From Ochotona curzoniae (Eukaryota > Chordata > Mammalia > Lagomorpha > Ochotonidae): a DNA stretch of 64,000 bases. This document shows positions 42,400 to 52,899 of the stretch, piece after piece; position 1 is the stretch's first letter, and each line of letters opens with the position of its first letter. Under the pieces are notes generated by a model, which worked only from the letters and a program-made list of their open reading frames with translations, was not told where the DNA came from and searched no databases. The stretch covers positions 28,634,501 to 28,698,500 of the forward strand of contig NW_024467106.1 in assembly GCF_017591425.1 (NCBI RefSeq), read 5' to 3'. Made by a program: the position numbers and the translations under genes.

Positions 42400-42990
42400 G
42401 GTTAAGGTCTTACTAGTAAATGAGTAAACTGTGGGACATCTGTCCAATGACATTATTCAGCAATAAAAAGAGATGCCTATTGGATCATGAAAAGATGGAC
42501 TTAAAGGAATCTTTCATATGTATTGCTAAGTAGAGAAGCTGATCTGAAGAGGCTCCATGCTGTGTGAGTCCATGTGCTGGCTTTGTGGAAAAGGAAGACT
42601 GCATAGACATGGAAAAGATCGGGGTTACCAGCGCTTGGGGGAAGGGTAGGGAGAATGCTGAACAAATGAGCCTTGGGGTTTTAGGGCAGTGAAACCATTC
42701 TGTGTGCTACTGTCAGAATGAATACAGGACAAGACAATCTGTCCCAAACCATAGATGAGTACAGCATGAAGAGGGAGCTCTAATACAAGTCATGAGCTTT
42801 ATTTAGTAACAGTGTGTCCATGTTGGTTCATCTGTTTTAACAGATATATCATACTAATACAAGATTTTACTGGTAAGGAAAATTGTCTAGTGGGGCTGGG
42901 GAGAGAGGGTCCAAGGGAACTCTTGATACTTCCTGATAACTTTTCCTGTAAACCTAAGCTACTGTAAGATACAGTCCACTAATTAAAAGA
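42400..42990 (+). mobile_element. Old L1M ORF2 end and 3' UTR
   Basis: 'cattattcagcaataaaaag', 'gctccatgctgtgtgagtcc' and 'aacctaagctactgtaagat' match L1M. Sense orientation, heavily diverged. Confidence 0.7.
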
Positions 42991-43069
42991 AATATACTGA
43001 AAATGCTCTGTGGATCAAATGGAGCGCCTACCACTGGATCCAGCTCTTAGTGTGTAACCCCCAAACCTA

Positions 43070-43180
43070 AAATCCAACTTTTTATTTTACAGACAGGGAA
43101 ACTAAGGATCAGAAAGGGTGAGGGGCACTGCAATTTGAAATGAAACTAGAGCTTTCCACCCCTGGGTGCTTGTGGAACTT
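43070..43180 (+). mobile_element. MIR SINE fragment
   Basis: 'ttacagacagggaaactaag' followed by 'gatcagaaaggg' is the MIR core. Confidence 0.65.
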
Positions 43181-43565
43181 CTCAACCGAAGCCCAGAGCC
43201 CCTGCCAGGAGAGGCTGCTTGTGCTAAGAGCTAGGGCCAGTGGAGAGTGCTGGCTCCAGCCAGACTGGTGGGGCTGAAACGCCCCAGTGGGCAGTGAGAG
43301 CCTCTGAGTACCCAGGCTTTCTGAGCATCCGGTTTGTTTATCCAGACACCAGGCTCCTTGCCGGTTTGGCTGAATTGGACCCAGCGAGTGGCATGCAGAA
43401 AGGAGTGGACTCCCAGGTCCTGAGTGTGTGCCTGAGGGCAGGACAAGACTGGGAGGAGAGGTCTGGCTGTGGATGGGACCAATGCCCGGAGTGCAGGGGC
43501 TGTGATGGGATAATGCGGGGAGTGAAAGTATGCCAGTTTTTGTTTGTTTTTGTCTTCTGAGTCCC
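43181..43565. other. Unique GC-moderate sequence
   Basis: Open frames on both strands (43240-43560 plus, 43231-43482 minus). No repeat, domain or clear splice pair recognised. Confidence 0.35.
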
Positions 43566-43569
43566 TTTA

Positions 43570-43695
43570 TATTTACTCTAATTCTTCCTCTCCTATCATA
43601 GCTACAAAGAAGGCAGGATAGAGCTTACTCATCCCTCTTTACAGATGCCAAGGAATGGCAAAGCTGGGATTCGAATTCAGCACTTCTTTTAAATA
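43570..43695 (+). mobile_element. MIR SINE fragment
   Basis: 'ctctttacagatgccaagga' then 'gctgggattcgaattcagca' matches MIR well. Confidence 0.75.
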
Positions 43696-43986
43696 TTAAA
43701 AATTGTGCTTGGTGCTAGATAATAAGGACTTTATAAAGCCCGGACTTGAGTTGGTAAATGTGTTTCTAGGAGAAGTACAGATGAGCCCCCATGACACTAC
43801 TTAACCATACAGGAGAGTGAAAGGGACCAGATAAAGGATACCAGGTTTCTCCCTGTCAGAGGAGTCCCAAACAAGCAATGGGAAAGAGTTGGAGGAATCA
43901 GCATAAACTCATGTTTATTTTAGTATATATACAGGTAGAGACAGAAATAAATAGATAGGTTTTTATGTATGGGTTGGCATACATTT

Positions 43987-44121
43987 GAGGGTACTTCAGA
44001 AGGTTCATGGGAATGGAATTTATGGATATATATATATATATATCCTAGTACAAAAATATTTTGAGTCTACATGTTGTTTTTTCATAACATGCATTTCTCA
44101 TGAACTGTCCAAAGGCCCCTC
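43987..44121. mobile_element. Mariner-type MITE
   Basis: Left end 'gagggtacttcagaaggttc' followed by 'atgg' and right end 'catgaactgtccaaaggccc' followed by 'ctc' are imperfect inverted termini of a roughly 135-bp nonautonomous DNA element of the GGGTACTTCA-type found in several mammals. A (TA)n lies inside at 44027-44043. No transposase. Confidence 0.6.
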
Positions 44122-44848
44122 ATATACATGGATACTTATTTGATCCTTTGGGCTGTAATGTCACACTACGTTTGTATATTGGTTGCTCAGCTTTAGCTGT
44201 TGGGAGACATTGCTTGAGTTCCCAGGTCCTGAGGTTGGCAGTTAAGCCCAGCCCCCGCCATTGCAGCATTTGGGGAAAGACTCAAGAGATTAGGGCACCG
44301 CTCTTTTTCAACCTCTTCCTTTAACTAATTAAGTGATTGAAAATTGTGAAAAAAAAACACCACAGTAATATCTGCAAGATCTGCTGATTAGGGTAAAATG
44401 AAAGAGAAAGAGTCTATTTGGACAGTCTCAAAGGATCTTTCCCACATGTTTACGAATTCCCACTGTGGCTATGCACAAACCCTCTGATCTTCCTCCTTCC
44501 AAGAGGGGGACCTTGTGTCTTCACTGGATGAATCCAGCAGGTTGTGTAGGCTCAACTCACAGATCCTCTTCTTCTGAGCAGGATCTGGAGTAGGAAAAAT
44601 AGTGCTTCCTGGTGGAGAAACCTGGCAAGCACCACGTGCACCCAGGGATGAAGTGGAACAGCACTGGCAGCAACATGACTCACATCCTCGTGCTGCTGGG
44701 AGGCAGTAAGGATAGAGCTCAGCCTTTATGTTCGTTTTCCCCAGAATCCATCAGTTCTGTTAAGTTCTGAGAAAGTGTCACTCAAACCCAAGGTTAGGAC
44801 ATTCTGCAAATTACCAGAGTGATGCACTTCAAAAATATCAAGGTCCTT
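44122..44848. other. Unique sequence
   Basis: No repeat or gene recognised. Confidence 0.35.
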
Positions 44849-44849
44849 G

Positions 44850-45118
44850 TTAAAACAAACAACCAAACGTAAGGTTGGATTTCGGAACACAAAGGGTAGA
44901 GCAGAAAAATTGTTGAGATCTGAGTTTAGCTAATAGTGTTTAGCTAATAGTGTTATGCTAGTGTCTATTTCTTACTTCTGATCCCATCTCTATGATCACT
45001 TAAGATGCTGGCATAAGGGGAAGCTCCATGAAGGCTGTACTGGAACTTCCTGTTCTATATTTTGTAACTCTTCTACAAACTGGAAAGTTTTTCAAAGTTA
45101 AAACTTTGAAAAATAAGT
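44850..45118 (+). mobile_element. Old L1M 3' UTR
   Basis: 'ggcataaggggaagctccat', 'ctacaaactggaaagttttt' and 'caaagttaaaactttgaaaa' match L1M 3' ends. A 19-bp slip duplication ('tagctaatagtgtt' twice) is at about 44927-44955. Confidence 0.65.
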
Positions 45119-45454
45119 GATATGTATGGCACAAATTATGCTTGCAGCTACCACCAAGGACATCTCAAAGCCAAGAAGAATTATCCTTGCTTTATGGATC
45201 TGGGAATGGTGGGGAATGTCTGGCCTGTGAAATCATTTGTCTTGATCCTACCAAGGCAACTGCAGGTGGAACGCGAAATTCAGTAAATCTGTAGCAGGTT
45301 TTTAACTTGGCAATTTTCTATGACCTGTGAGTGGTTATAAATATCCAAATTGTCCTAGGCTGAAAAAAATGGGTGCTTATCCTTGCCCTAACACATCCGC
45401 TGTTCTTTAGTTCTCAGATTTAGTTCACTTGACATGTACATCTAACAAGGTTGA

Positions 45455-45650
45455 AGTCAGTTATTTCCTGCAATTCCCATTACACAGATGAGGGCACTGA
45501 AACAGAGCACAAAGGACCCTCAGCTTCCTGTCTCAGAGGAAGGGCAACTCAGGACCAGAAAGAGGGAAGTGCTGGTCCCTGGACTCACAGCAGGTTAGGG
45601 GCTCAGGCTGGGACTAGAACTCCTGGGTCCCCATCCTTAGAACACTCTTG
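45455..45650 (+). mobile_element. MIR SINE
   Basis: 'cccattacacagatgagggc', 'gactcacagcaggttagggg' and 'gactagaactcctgggtccc' follow MIR, with extra sequence in the middle. Confidence 0.65.
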
Positions 45651-47436
45651 GCTGCCATGTCAGGGCAGCTGCAGACAAAGCTTGAATCTGGACCATTCAG
45701 GAAGGCAAAGCAGGATAATTCTTCTGCTGCCCCTACTCCCTTCAATTTTGAGTTAAGCAATAAAGCTGAAAAGATCCTTCAACAACTAAATCCCTCCTCA
45801 TTATAGAATCCATGGGCGCAGGGTTCTTAGGAAACCTGAAAGGCAAGCTCCTTCGGAGGGCTGTTGGTACATGCCTGTCCGAGTGCCCTCTCCCCTGCTC
45901 TGTCTCTCAAGAAGCCGGAATGTCTGCCGAAGGAGCAGTAGCATGGTAGATACTGTGGCTGCCACAACTCTAGGCTGCCAGGAAGGTACACTGGCTCATG
46001 CATGGGCTACACCTCTCTGTGCCAAAGTTGGGTTCATTCTGGATATTGGAAAATAGTCGTCGCTGTTGGGAGAAAAGCATTTGTGCAGTCAGGTCCATGT
46101 GAGGGATCCGTTCGAGGTTGTCTTCAGGTCAGAGGAAGAATCTAGAGAAGATGAGCCCTCCTCTTTCTGAACCACGGGTGAAACTTGTCTCTTTTCTACT
46201 GTGAGAAAACTGGATTAGTTTTGCACCTGAAATTGGGGCAAAAAACTCTGAGCAAAGTCTGGCTGCACCTACAGCTGGAATCACAGTAGAGGAGATCTGG
46301 AAAGGTGGGTGGGTGTCACTGGGTGACACTCACTGGGTGTCACTCACTGAGGTGTCTTATTTGAAAGATAGAGAATGGTTTTTTCCTTTGCATAGGCAAA
46401 ATAGGAAGGTTTTGTTCAAGAAACCTGTATCTCAGAGGAAAGGAATGTAATCATTCCAGTAATTAACAATTCCCCCAAGAAATAGAGTTTGCATCATATT
46501 CTCATTTTGATCCCCTTGGTTCCTGGAAAATGCAGTATTTCTTCTCCAGGGCCCTGAACATGGTAGAAGGCATTGACAAGGAGATTTCTGCATACCGATG
46601 ATGTCACAGTTCAAAATTTCAACTCTTGGCCGGTGAGCTCTAAAATTAGGAAATACACCGTGGTACAGGGAGGGAATCTGCACGTTGCTGCCGTATAAAC
46701 ATGAGTGTGAATCCTGGCCCTACTCAGTGTGACACTGTTTTTCCCTCCATGCATAAACAGGAAGTTCTAAAGTAATCACAGATCATTGAGGTTACTATAG
46801 CTTAACATAGTATAACATTCTTATTCGTTTGTTTAACAGAGGAATAAAACAAAGTTTGCAAAACTAGATTCACTCTGCAATACTGATACTTATACAGACA
46901 TTTCTTTTAAGAAATGATTTATTCAACACCTTATGCATGTTGAATTTTATTCACAATCAGATTTCACTGGTGTTAATTTCTATGCATTCTAGATACTGGC
47001 ATAGTTAAATAATTCATCTTTCTCTTCAACAGGTAAATTCCTTAGATCAAGTGGTCTGGTATTTTTCACCCTCAACGCTATTGATAATGTTATTATCATT
47101 GCTAGTGGTAGTACCAAGATCAGTCCACACTGGAAATGCAAAGGAGTTATCACTCATACAGGGAAAACAGAGAACCCCAACTTTATGCACTAGTTGTTTC
47201 CAATCTGTGAAGCAAATTACAGAGCTACATCTACTAGTGATGATTGCTTACAAGGTGTTAGCAATCACACTTAATGTCTACATATATTAGATAATTTAAC
47301 TGTCACAGATATTCTTTGGTATAAGTTCTGCTAGTACCCCTGTTCTTTCAGAAGTTTTAGAAAAGATTTTTAAAAAATTCTTAGTGGTGTTCGGTTTTGA
47401 TCATAATAAAAGACCACACTGATGGATAGAAGTTGG
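45651..47436. other. Long low-repeat region
   Basis: Mostly unassigned. 46296-46350 holds a local 'gtcactgggtg/gtcactcactg' repeat. 46800-47300 is AT-rich and may be an old transposon I cannot name. No gene-like frame. Confidence 0.35.
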
Positions 47437-47766
47437 TAAAAAAAAAAAAAGAAATGATTTATTTATTTTTGTTGAAAAGTCAGATATACAGAAAGGAAGA
47501 GAGACAGAAAGATCTTCTGTCTGCTTATTCACTTCCCAAGTGGTCACAATGGTCAGAGCTGGGCCGATCCAAAGCCAGGAGCTTCATCTGGGTCTCCCAT
47601 GCAGGTGCAGGGTCCCAAGACTTTGGGCTGTCCTTGACTGCTTTCCCAGGCCACAATCAAGGAGCTGGATGGGAAGTAGGGTTGTCAGGATTACAACCAG
47701 TGCCCATATGGGATCCTAGCATATATAAAGTGAGGACTTTAGCCACTAGGCTACTGCACCAGGCTC
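47437..47766 (-). mobile_element. C-type SINE, antisense
   Basis: 'gatttatttatttttgttga', 'gccgatccaaagccaggagc', 'gcccatatgggatcctagca', head 'ctgcaccaggctc'. Full length, moderately diverged. Confidence 0.9.
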
Positions 47767-48171
47767 GCTGCTTTCTTTTTATACTTGTTGCATGGAACCC
47801 TGGAAAGCTTTGTTTTAATGGCAGTTTTCAAAACATTCAACTTACCCAGCACTTTCAACTCTGATTAGCCTAGTCACAGCACAGTTCTCTCTGGCTCTGC
47901 TTTATAGAAACAACCACCATTTTATTGGCCGATGAATTGCGACTTGCTTAATGCTGATCTCGTTTACCAGAACATAAGACTGGGCCAGGTCAATGCATCT
48001 CTACAGCAGGGTGTGTGTTTGTGTTTAAGTGTAAGCGTAATGTAAGTATTTATGTGATTCCTTGGTAGCAAATGGTTCTCCTTTGAGGTTATACTCATTT
48101 GTAGCCTAAAGTTAATCTCAGCTATACTAAAAGTTAGATCAAGTAATTGGGTTTTGTTGTTAAATTTGGGT

Positions 48172-48198
48172 GATTTTATTTATTTATTTATTTATTCT
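48172..48198. repeat. (TTTA)n microsatellite
   Basis: About six TTTA/TTAT units. Confidence 0.9.
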
Positions 48199-48324
48199 AA
48201 ATGTCAGGGGCTTGAAAGCTAGGCATGACTCAGACACTGGCATTGTTTTCGAGGGACCCCTTCCCTGCTGAAGAGACGCACGGATCAGCAGCTGCAGCGA
48301 AGGCCAGCAGAGCCTTGAGACAGG

Positions 48325-48445
48325 AGGCTGGAGACTTCGATTCTAGATCCAGCCGGGCTTTGAACTTGCATGTGGCCTGAGACAACTCCTTTCCTCCTCT
48401 GAGCCTTTGAGCCTTTGTGTTGGAAGGGATCCATGTGATGGAATC
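48325..48445 (-). mobile_element. MIR SINE, antisense (1 of 3)
   Basis: 'tgtggcctgagacaactcct' then 'ttcctcctctgagcctttga' is antisense MIR. 'gagcctttgagcctttg' is a small slip. Confidence 0.65.
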
Positions 48446-48624
48446 TGTAGGAACATCTGGCCTGTGGCCCCTGGATCTTAACCATTCTTTGCAATAAGAT
48501 ATGCTAGACTTCCAGCAGTTTCCATCTCCCGAAGCCCGTGCGGCCTCTACAGGAAGGTGTGTGAATTCCACCTACTTGAAAGACTTTCAAGCTGCCAACC
48601 ACACAGCTTGCTGGGAATAAAGAC

Positions 48625-48770
48625 TTGCTTCTGCCTCTGCTTAACCGTGCAACCTGAGGAAAACCACTTTCCCTCTCTGAACCGCAAAACCTCATATGAA
48701 CAACAAAGAGGCTCTTCCTTCAGCTCCCCCATCCAGTGCTGTCAGGTTGTTAGAACAGCAAGCACTGAAA
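48625..48770 (-). mobile_element. MIR SINE, antisense (2 of 3)
   Basis: 'ctgaggaaaaccactttccc' and 'tctctgaaccgcaaaacctc' match antisense MIR. Confidence 0.6.
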
Positions 48771-48989
48771 TTCAGTGCAACGTTAGACTTCTGCAGAAGA
48801 AGATTCAGCAACCAAATGTAGTGGTGGGAAGGGAGATGTGGTGGTCTCAAACAAGTGTGGGAGATGCCTAGTTAAATTTAAACCAGAACCCACAATGTGT
48901 TCATCATGTGAATTGTTTGGTGAATTTTCCCCAAAGATGATGAGGTCAATAGAAAGACAAGATGGCAGAGCAGAGGGACATGCAGGCTG

Positions 48990-49130
48990 GGTTTTGGATT
49001 CTTGTTCTACTGCTCTCTTCCTGTGTAGCCATGGGAAAGGTCAGAAGCCTCTCTGAGCTGTAGTGGAAGCTACCTTGTAGTATCCTTGTGGGGATGAAAG
49101 CATTGAAAGGAAGGCACCCTGCCCAGGGGC
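48990..49130 (-). mobile_element. MIR SINE, antisense (3 of 3)
   Basis: 'ctgtgtagccatgggaaagg', 'cagaagcctctctgagctgt' and 'gggatgaaagcattgaaagg' match antisense MIR. Confidence 0.65.
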
Positions 49131-49309
49131 CCTGGTACCTCCAGGCATTCCTGAATGTGGCCCTTGGGTTCTGTGTGGAGTGCTGATCTATTGTGCTGAG
49201 TACTTTATTGCCTCTCACCCCAGTGGACCACTCTTGTGAGTATCTGAGCCCTGCTTCACCTGTGTTCAAGTGCCCTGATCATGGAGTCTTAGCTGTTTGG
49301 GCGCCAAGA

Positions 49310-49500
49310 TCAGGGCTCTTTTTTTTGTGATGTAGTTTCATAGGCTCTAGGATTTCCCTTATCTCCTTCCCCAGTCCCTCCTCCCCACACACTGATTTCC
49401 TCTAAATTATAACAGTATAGTTCTTCATAAAGTCATAAATCCTTCATTCTGCTATGTAAGTGTATGCTGACATTGTAGGAATGGACAGTGGCAGAGATGA
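49310..49500 (-). mobile_element. Lagomorph L1 3' end (family A), antisense
   Basis: 'gtagtttcataggctctagg' then 'gatttccctt' and 'cattctgctatgtaagtgta' with 'tgctgacattgtag' align to 14490-14630 in the same orientation. Tail complement T8 lies at 49319-49326. Confidence 0.75.
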
Positions 49501-49504
49501 AAGC

Positions 49505-49698
49505 TGTTATGTTTTTGCGCTTTATCTGGATCCCTCACATGGATGACAGGAACCCAAGTACTTAAAGTGTCCCCTGCTATCTGCAGGTGTGCAGGAAGCT
49601 GAATGGGAATGGAAGCCAAGACTCAAACTCAGGCACTCGAATATAGGATATAGGCATTCCAAATGGAGTCTCAACTGCTGTACTAAATGCCCGCCCCA
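49505..49698 (-). mobile_element. Old C-type SINE, truncated, antisense
   Basis: 'aggaacccaagtacttaaag', 'cagactcaa'-like region and 'actgctgtactaaatgcccg' followed by 'cccc' give the head-side half. The tail half is missing, abutting the L1. Confidence 0.65.
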
Positions 49699-50190
49699 CT
49701 GGATACAGCATTCTGAAAACTCAGAGGAACCCAGGGAACATTAGTGGGAAGTGTGGCTCAGCAGAGACATCTGCAAAATGGAAAGGATGAGGCTAGAGAG
49801 ATGGGCTTAGGGGAATTATATGGGAGGGTGACACTGGTGTCAGGATGACAAACTTGGCCTTTGCTCTGATGGTGACAATTTCTAGCTTCAGTGAGGCCTG
49901 AGACATTGCCTATTGCTTCATTCTGTGTCATGTTTCCTGTGGCTCAGGTGCCAGGATCAATCTAGAAGAGTGGCATCAGGAGCAGTTGGAGCAAGAGACA
50001 GGAGACGTAAGAGACTGCCCAACTCAGCAGCAGGTGCCTGTGATGCCTCATTCCATCTCTCTGATCTCAGTTTCCATGTCTATGAAGTAGGAGGAGCCGT
50101 GGCTCCTGAGCTGCCTAACCCACAGAGCCACGGTGAAGGGCTTTGGAGAGACACAGTTTCAATAAGTGTACCAGTTATCAGGACATTAGA
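49699..50190. other. Unique sequence
   Basis: No firm repeat. A 9-bp stem, ccgtggctc (50097-50105) and gagccacgg (50125-50133), could form a small hairpin; 50050-50190 may be worn MIR. Confidence 0.3.
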
Positions 50191-50194
50191 TCGA

Positions 50195-50349
50195 GTTCCT
50201 GCTGTGAGTCAGGCCTGGGGAGGATTAAGATGATCAATATGTGCTCCCTTCCCTTGAGGACTCCCAACCTGCTGGTTGTGAGGCACCAAACCAAATGCTC
50301 ATGAAAGGGTCCTTATGTGAAATGGGATGGAGAGCAGGGCAGGTGTGTG

Positions 50350-50388
<39 letters not shown>

Positions 50389-50620
50389 TGTGTGTGTGTG
50401 TGTATGAAGAGAGAAAGAGAGAGAGAAGGCTGATGGAGGAAGGAGGTATCCAGAAAGTTCCACCCGGGAGGAGATGACTTGGCTGAGTTCTAGGTACATA
50501 CTGGGAAGCTGATGGATAGAGAAGAGGCAGGTTTCCAGGCAGAGGAAACAGCATGGGAAAAGTCACAGTGAAGTTCAGTGCCATGGTCTGTGTGGGAAAA
50601 TGAGCATCAAGTGATGTTAT
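50195..50620 (-). mobile_element. L2 LINE, antisense, with internal TG microsatellite
   Basis: Left: 'gagtcaggcctggggaggat', 'cttgaggactcccaacctgc'. Right: 'ttccaggcagaggaaacagc' with 'atgggaaaagtcacagtgaa'. These follow antisense L2 around the microsatellite. Confidence 0.6.
50343..50428. repeat. (TG)n then (GA)n microsatellite
   Basis: TG tract of about 60 bp with single GA interruptions, followed by a GAGAGAAA tract. Likely polymorphic. Confidence 0.97.
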
Positions 50621-51545
50621 CAGTTCATCAAATCTTGCAGTACTGAAGAAAATCCAATGGGTGCTAATGCATGAGGGACAATGCTGGCATCTACACTGAG
50701 AATGCAATCAAGCTGGAGATGAGAAGCTCTCCCCAGAAAATCTCAGGAGAGCTGTTTCTGTTTCTCCTGAACTTGCACCATATTCTCCTTGGTGGCTCTG
50801 ATAGACTATATCAGCAGTGGAGTTAGGCAGATGGCAAGTTTTGAGTGCCAGGGTGAGGGCTTCGCTCTGTAGCCTGCACACTAATGGGAGAATTAGCCAT
50901 AAGAGCCAGGGGATTTAGAAAGGAATCTTTGGCATTCTCTGCATGTGCTGGGCTGGCTAGGCAAGGAGGTTCCCAAAAGAAAAACAGAGACCTTTGCCCT
51001 CCCTCCTGCACTTAGGTGAAAAGCGGAATTAGAACAGGGACCACTGAGTGATGGGGCTATTGTGCTTGCCCTTCAAGCTTCAGTATGCAATCTGACATAG
51101 TGCAGGGAGCTTAAGGCATGGCGCTCCAGAGGCCCATGGGAAGCCCCAGCCACCACTCAGCCTAACAGGTGCAAACAACTCTGTGCCAGGAGTTAGTTAA
51201 TAGGAAGCAGAAAGAATGTGGCTATAGCTCCCTTGCTGAAGACTCACTCCAGCCTTTTCCTCTGGGTGCTCCCTTGGACCCAGCATGAAGCCTCTGCAAT
51301 ATGGAGACTCAAGGGCTGTGAGAAAGGACACTAGGACCAGGGCCTGGCAGTTCTCCTAGTTTACCAGGAGTCCACCCAGCCTTCTGGGTCTCATTTTTCT
51401 CATTTCCATTAAGAGAAAATTCCTGCCAAAGGCAGATGTGAGTGTTAAGTAAGGCAATAAAAATATTGCTTCTTGGCCTATTGGTGGTGATCAAGTGTAG
51501 ATAAGATGATATATGGAAGCATTTAGCAGTATGAGAGGTTCACTA
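50621..51545. other. Unique sequence
   Basis: No gene recognised. 51345-51480 may be a worn antisense MIR ('catttttctcatttccatta'). Confidence 0.35.
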
Positions 51546-51549
51546 TCTT

Positions 51550-51856
51550 TTTTATTTGAAAAGCAGATTCTATAGAGACAGAAAGAAAGATAAAGATATC
51601 TGCCATCCACTGGTTCACTCCCCGAGTGACCACACCTAACACAGCTGAGCTGAGCTGAAGCTGGGAGCCATGAGCTTCTTCTGGGTCACCCAGGTGGGTG
51701 CAGGGGCCCAAGGGTTTGAGCCATCTCCTGCTGCTTTCCCAGGTGCATTAGCAGGAAGCTGCATTGGAAATGGAGCAGCTGGTACTGAACCAACACCCAT
51801 ATGGGATGCCAGTGCTGAGGTGGTGGGTTTAGCAACTGTATAGCAATGCTGGCCTC
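51550..51856 (-). mobile_element. C-type SINE, antisense
   Basis: 'atccactggttcactccccg', 'gctttcccaggtgcattagc', 'acacccatatgggatgccag', 'atagcaatgctggcctc'. Older full-length copy. Confidence 0.88.
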
Positions 51857-51916
51857 TGGGTATCACTATCTTAATTTAAAAAGACAGTATGGAAGTGAGC
51901 ATCTGCCTAGTGTGTG

Positions 51917-52030
51917 TTTTTTAAATTAATTGATTTTTATTGGAAAGACATTTACAGAGAGGAGAGACAGAGAAAAAGACTTTCCATCCACTTGTTCATT
52001 TCCCAAACAGCTGTAATGGCCAGAGCTTCA
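51917..52030 (-). mobile_element. C-type SINE, tail half only, antisense
   Basis: 'ttgatttttattggaaagac', 'agaggagagacagagaaaaa' and 'aaacagctgtaatggccaga' are present; then it breaks off into unrelated sequence. Confidence 0.75.
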
Positions 52031-52895
52031 CAACCATCTAGTTTACTAAAAGAGAAGATAGGGAGACAGTGTGGGAGAAAGCGAGTGCTTCTTGGAAATG
52101 TGAGTGGATGGAAGGGAGAGAAGAAAGGATGCATTAGACAGAGAGGCCCCCAAAGCTATGGGCTGGGATGAGAGGAAGGGACAGAGGAGCAGGTGGCCAG
52201 CCCCTCCTACCTCGGATTTCTAAACCCCTCAGCAGCTCATCCACAAGGGTTGGGGAAATGGAAGGCCAAGACTGGCTCCAGGTACTTTGTTCCTGGCAGA
52301 GGCGATGGAAGTGGGTCAGCACCAAGAGGCGGACAGCGCCCTGCCACACTCAGGAGGGCGGGGACGGGTCCACATTCCGGGACTGTGCCACCTCCAGTCT
52401 AGTGTCCCCATTCCCGGCTCCTGTTTCTTAGGTGACAATCTCCAGCTAGCCTGGGACTAACCTGAAGGTTGGGTGGGGCGTGGGATGCATCCTTTCCTGG
52501 ATAGAGCCCGACACAGGGCAGTGTCTGTCATCTGCCAGCCCTTAGCAGATACTCCTTAACAAGTAGAAGATGAGCACCCTTCCCAAAGGCTCACTGTGAG
52601 TGGAGAGAAAAAAACACACAGAATCCCTATAGAACTGCACATGGCGTCCATAAGGAACAGAGCAGAGGCAGAGCACCTGGGAAAGCTGCCTTGGAGCCTC
52701 AGGCTTATCCCTGCTTCCCATTCACCAATGGTGCGACTGGGATGGTCTCCCCACTCTGTGAGCCTCCCTCTTGGCATCTAGAAGTGCAGCTCTCCCTGTC
52801 TGTTCTGTCTGACTTTCAGAGCTGTCTGTGCACATGCAGGCAGGGGCTGTGGGAAGGGCTCTTGTGAACACTGGCCCTCTGTGTCCATATGATAG
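52031..52895. other. Unique sequence
   Basis: Moderate GC, with several overlapping frames. No repeat or domain recognised. Confidence 0.35.
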
Positions 52896-52899
52896 CTTC

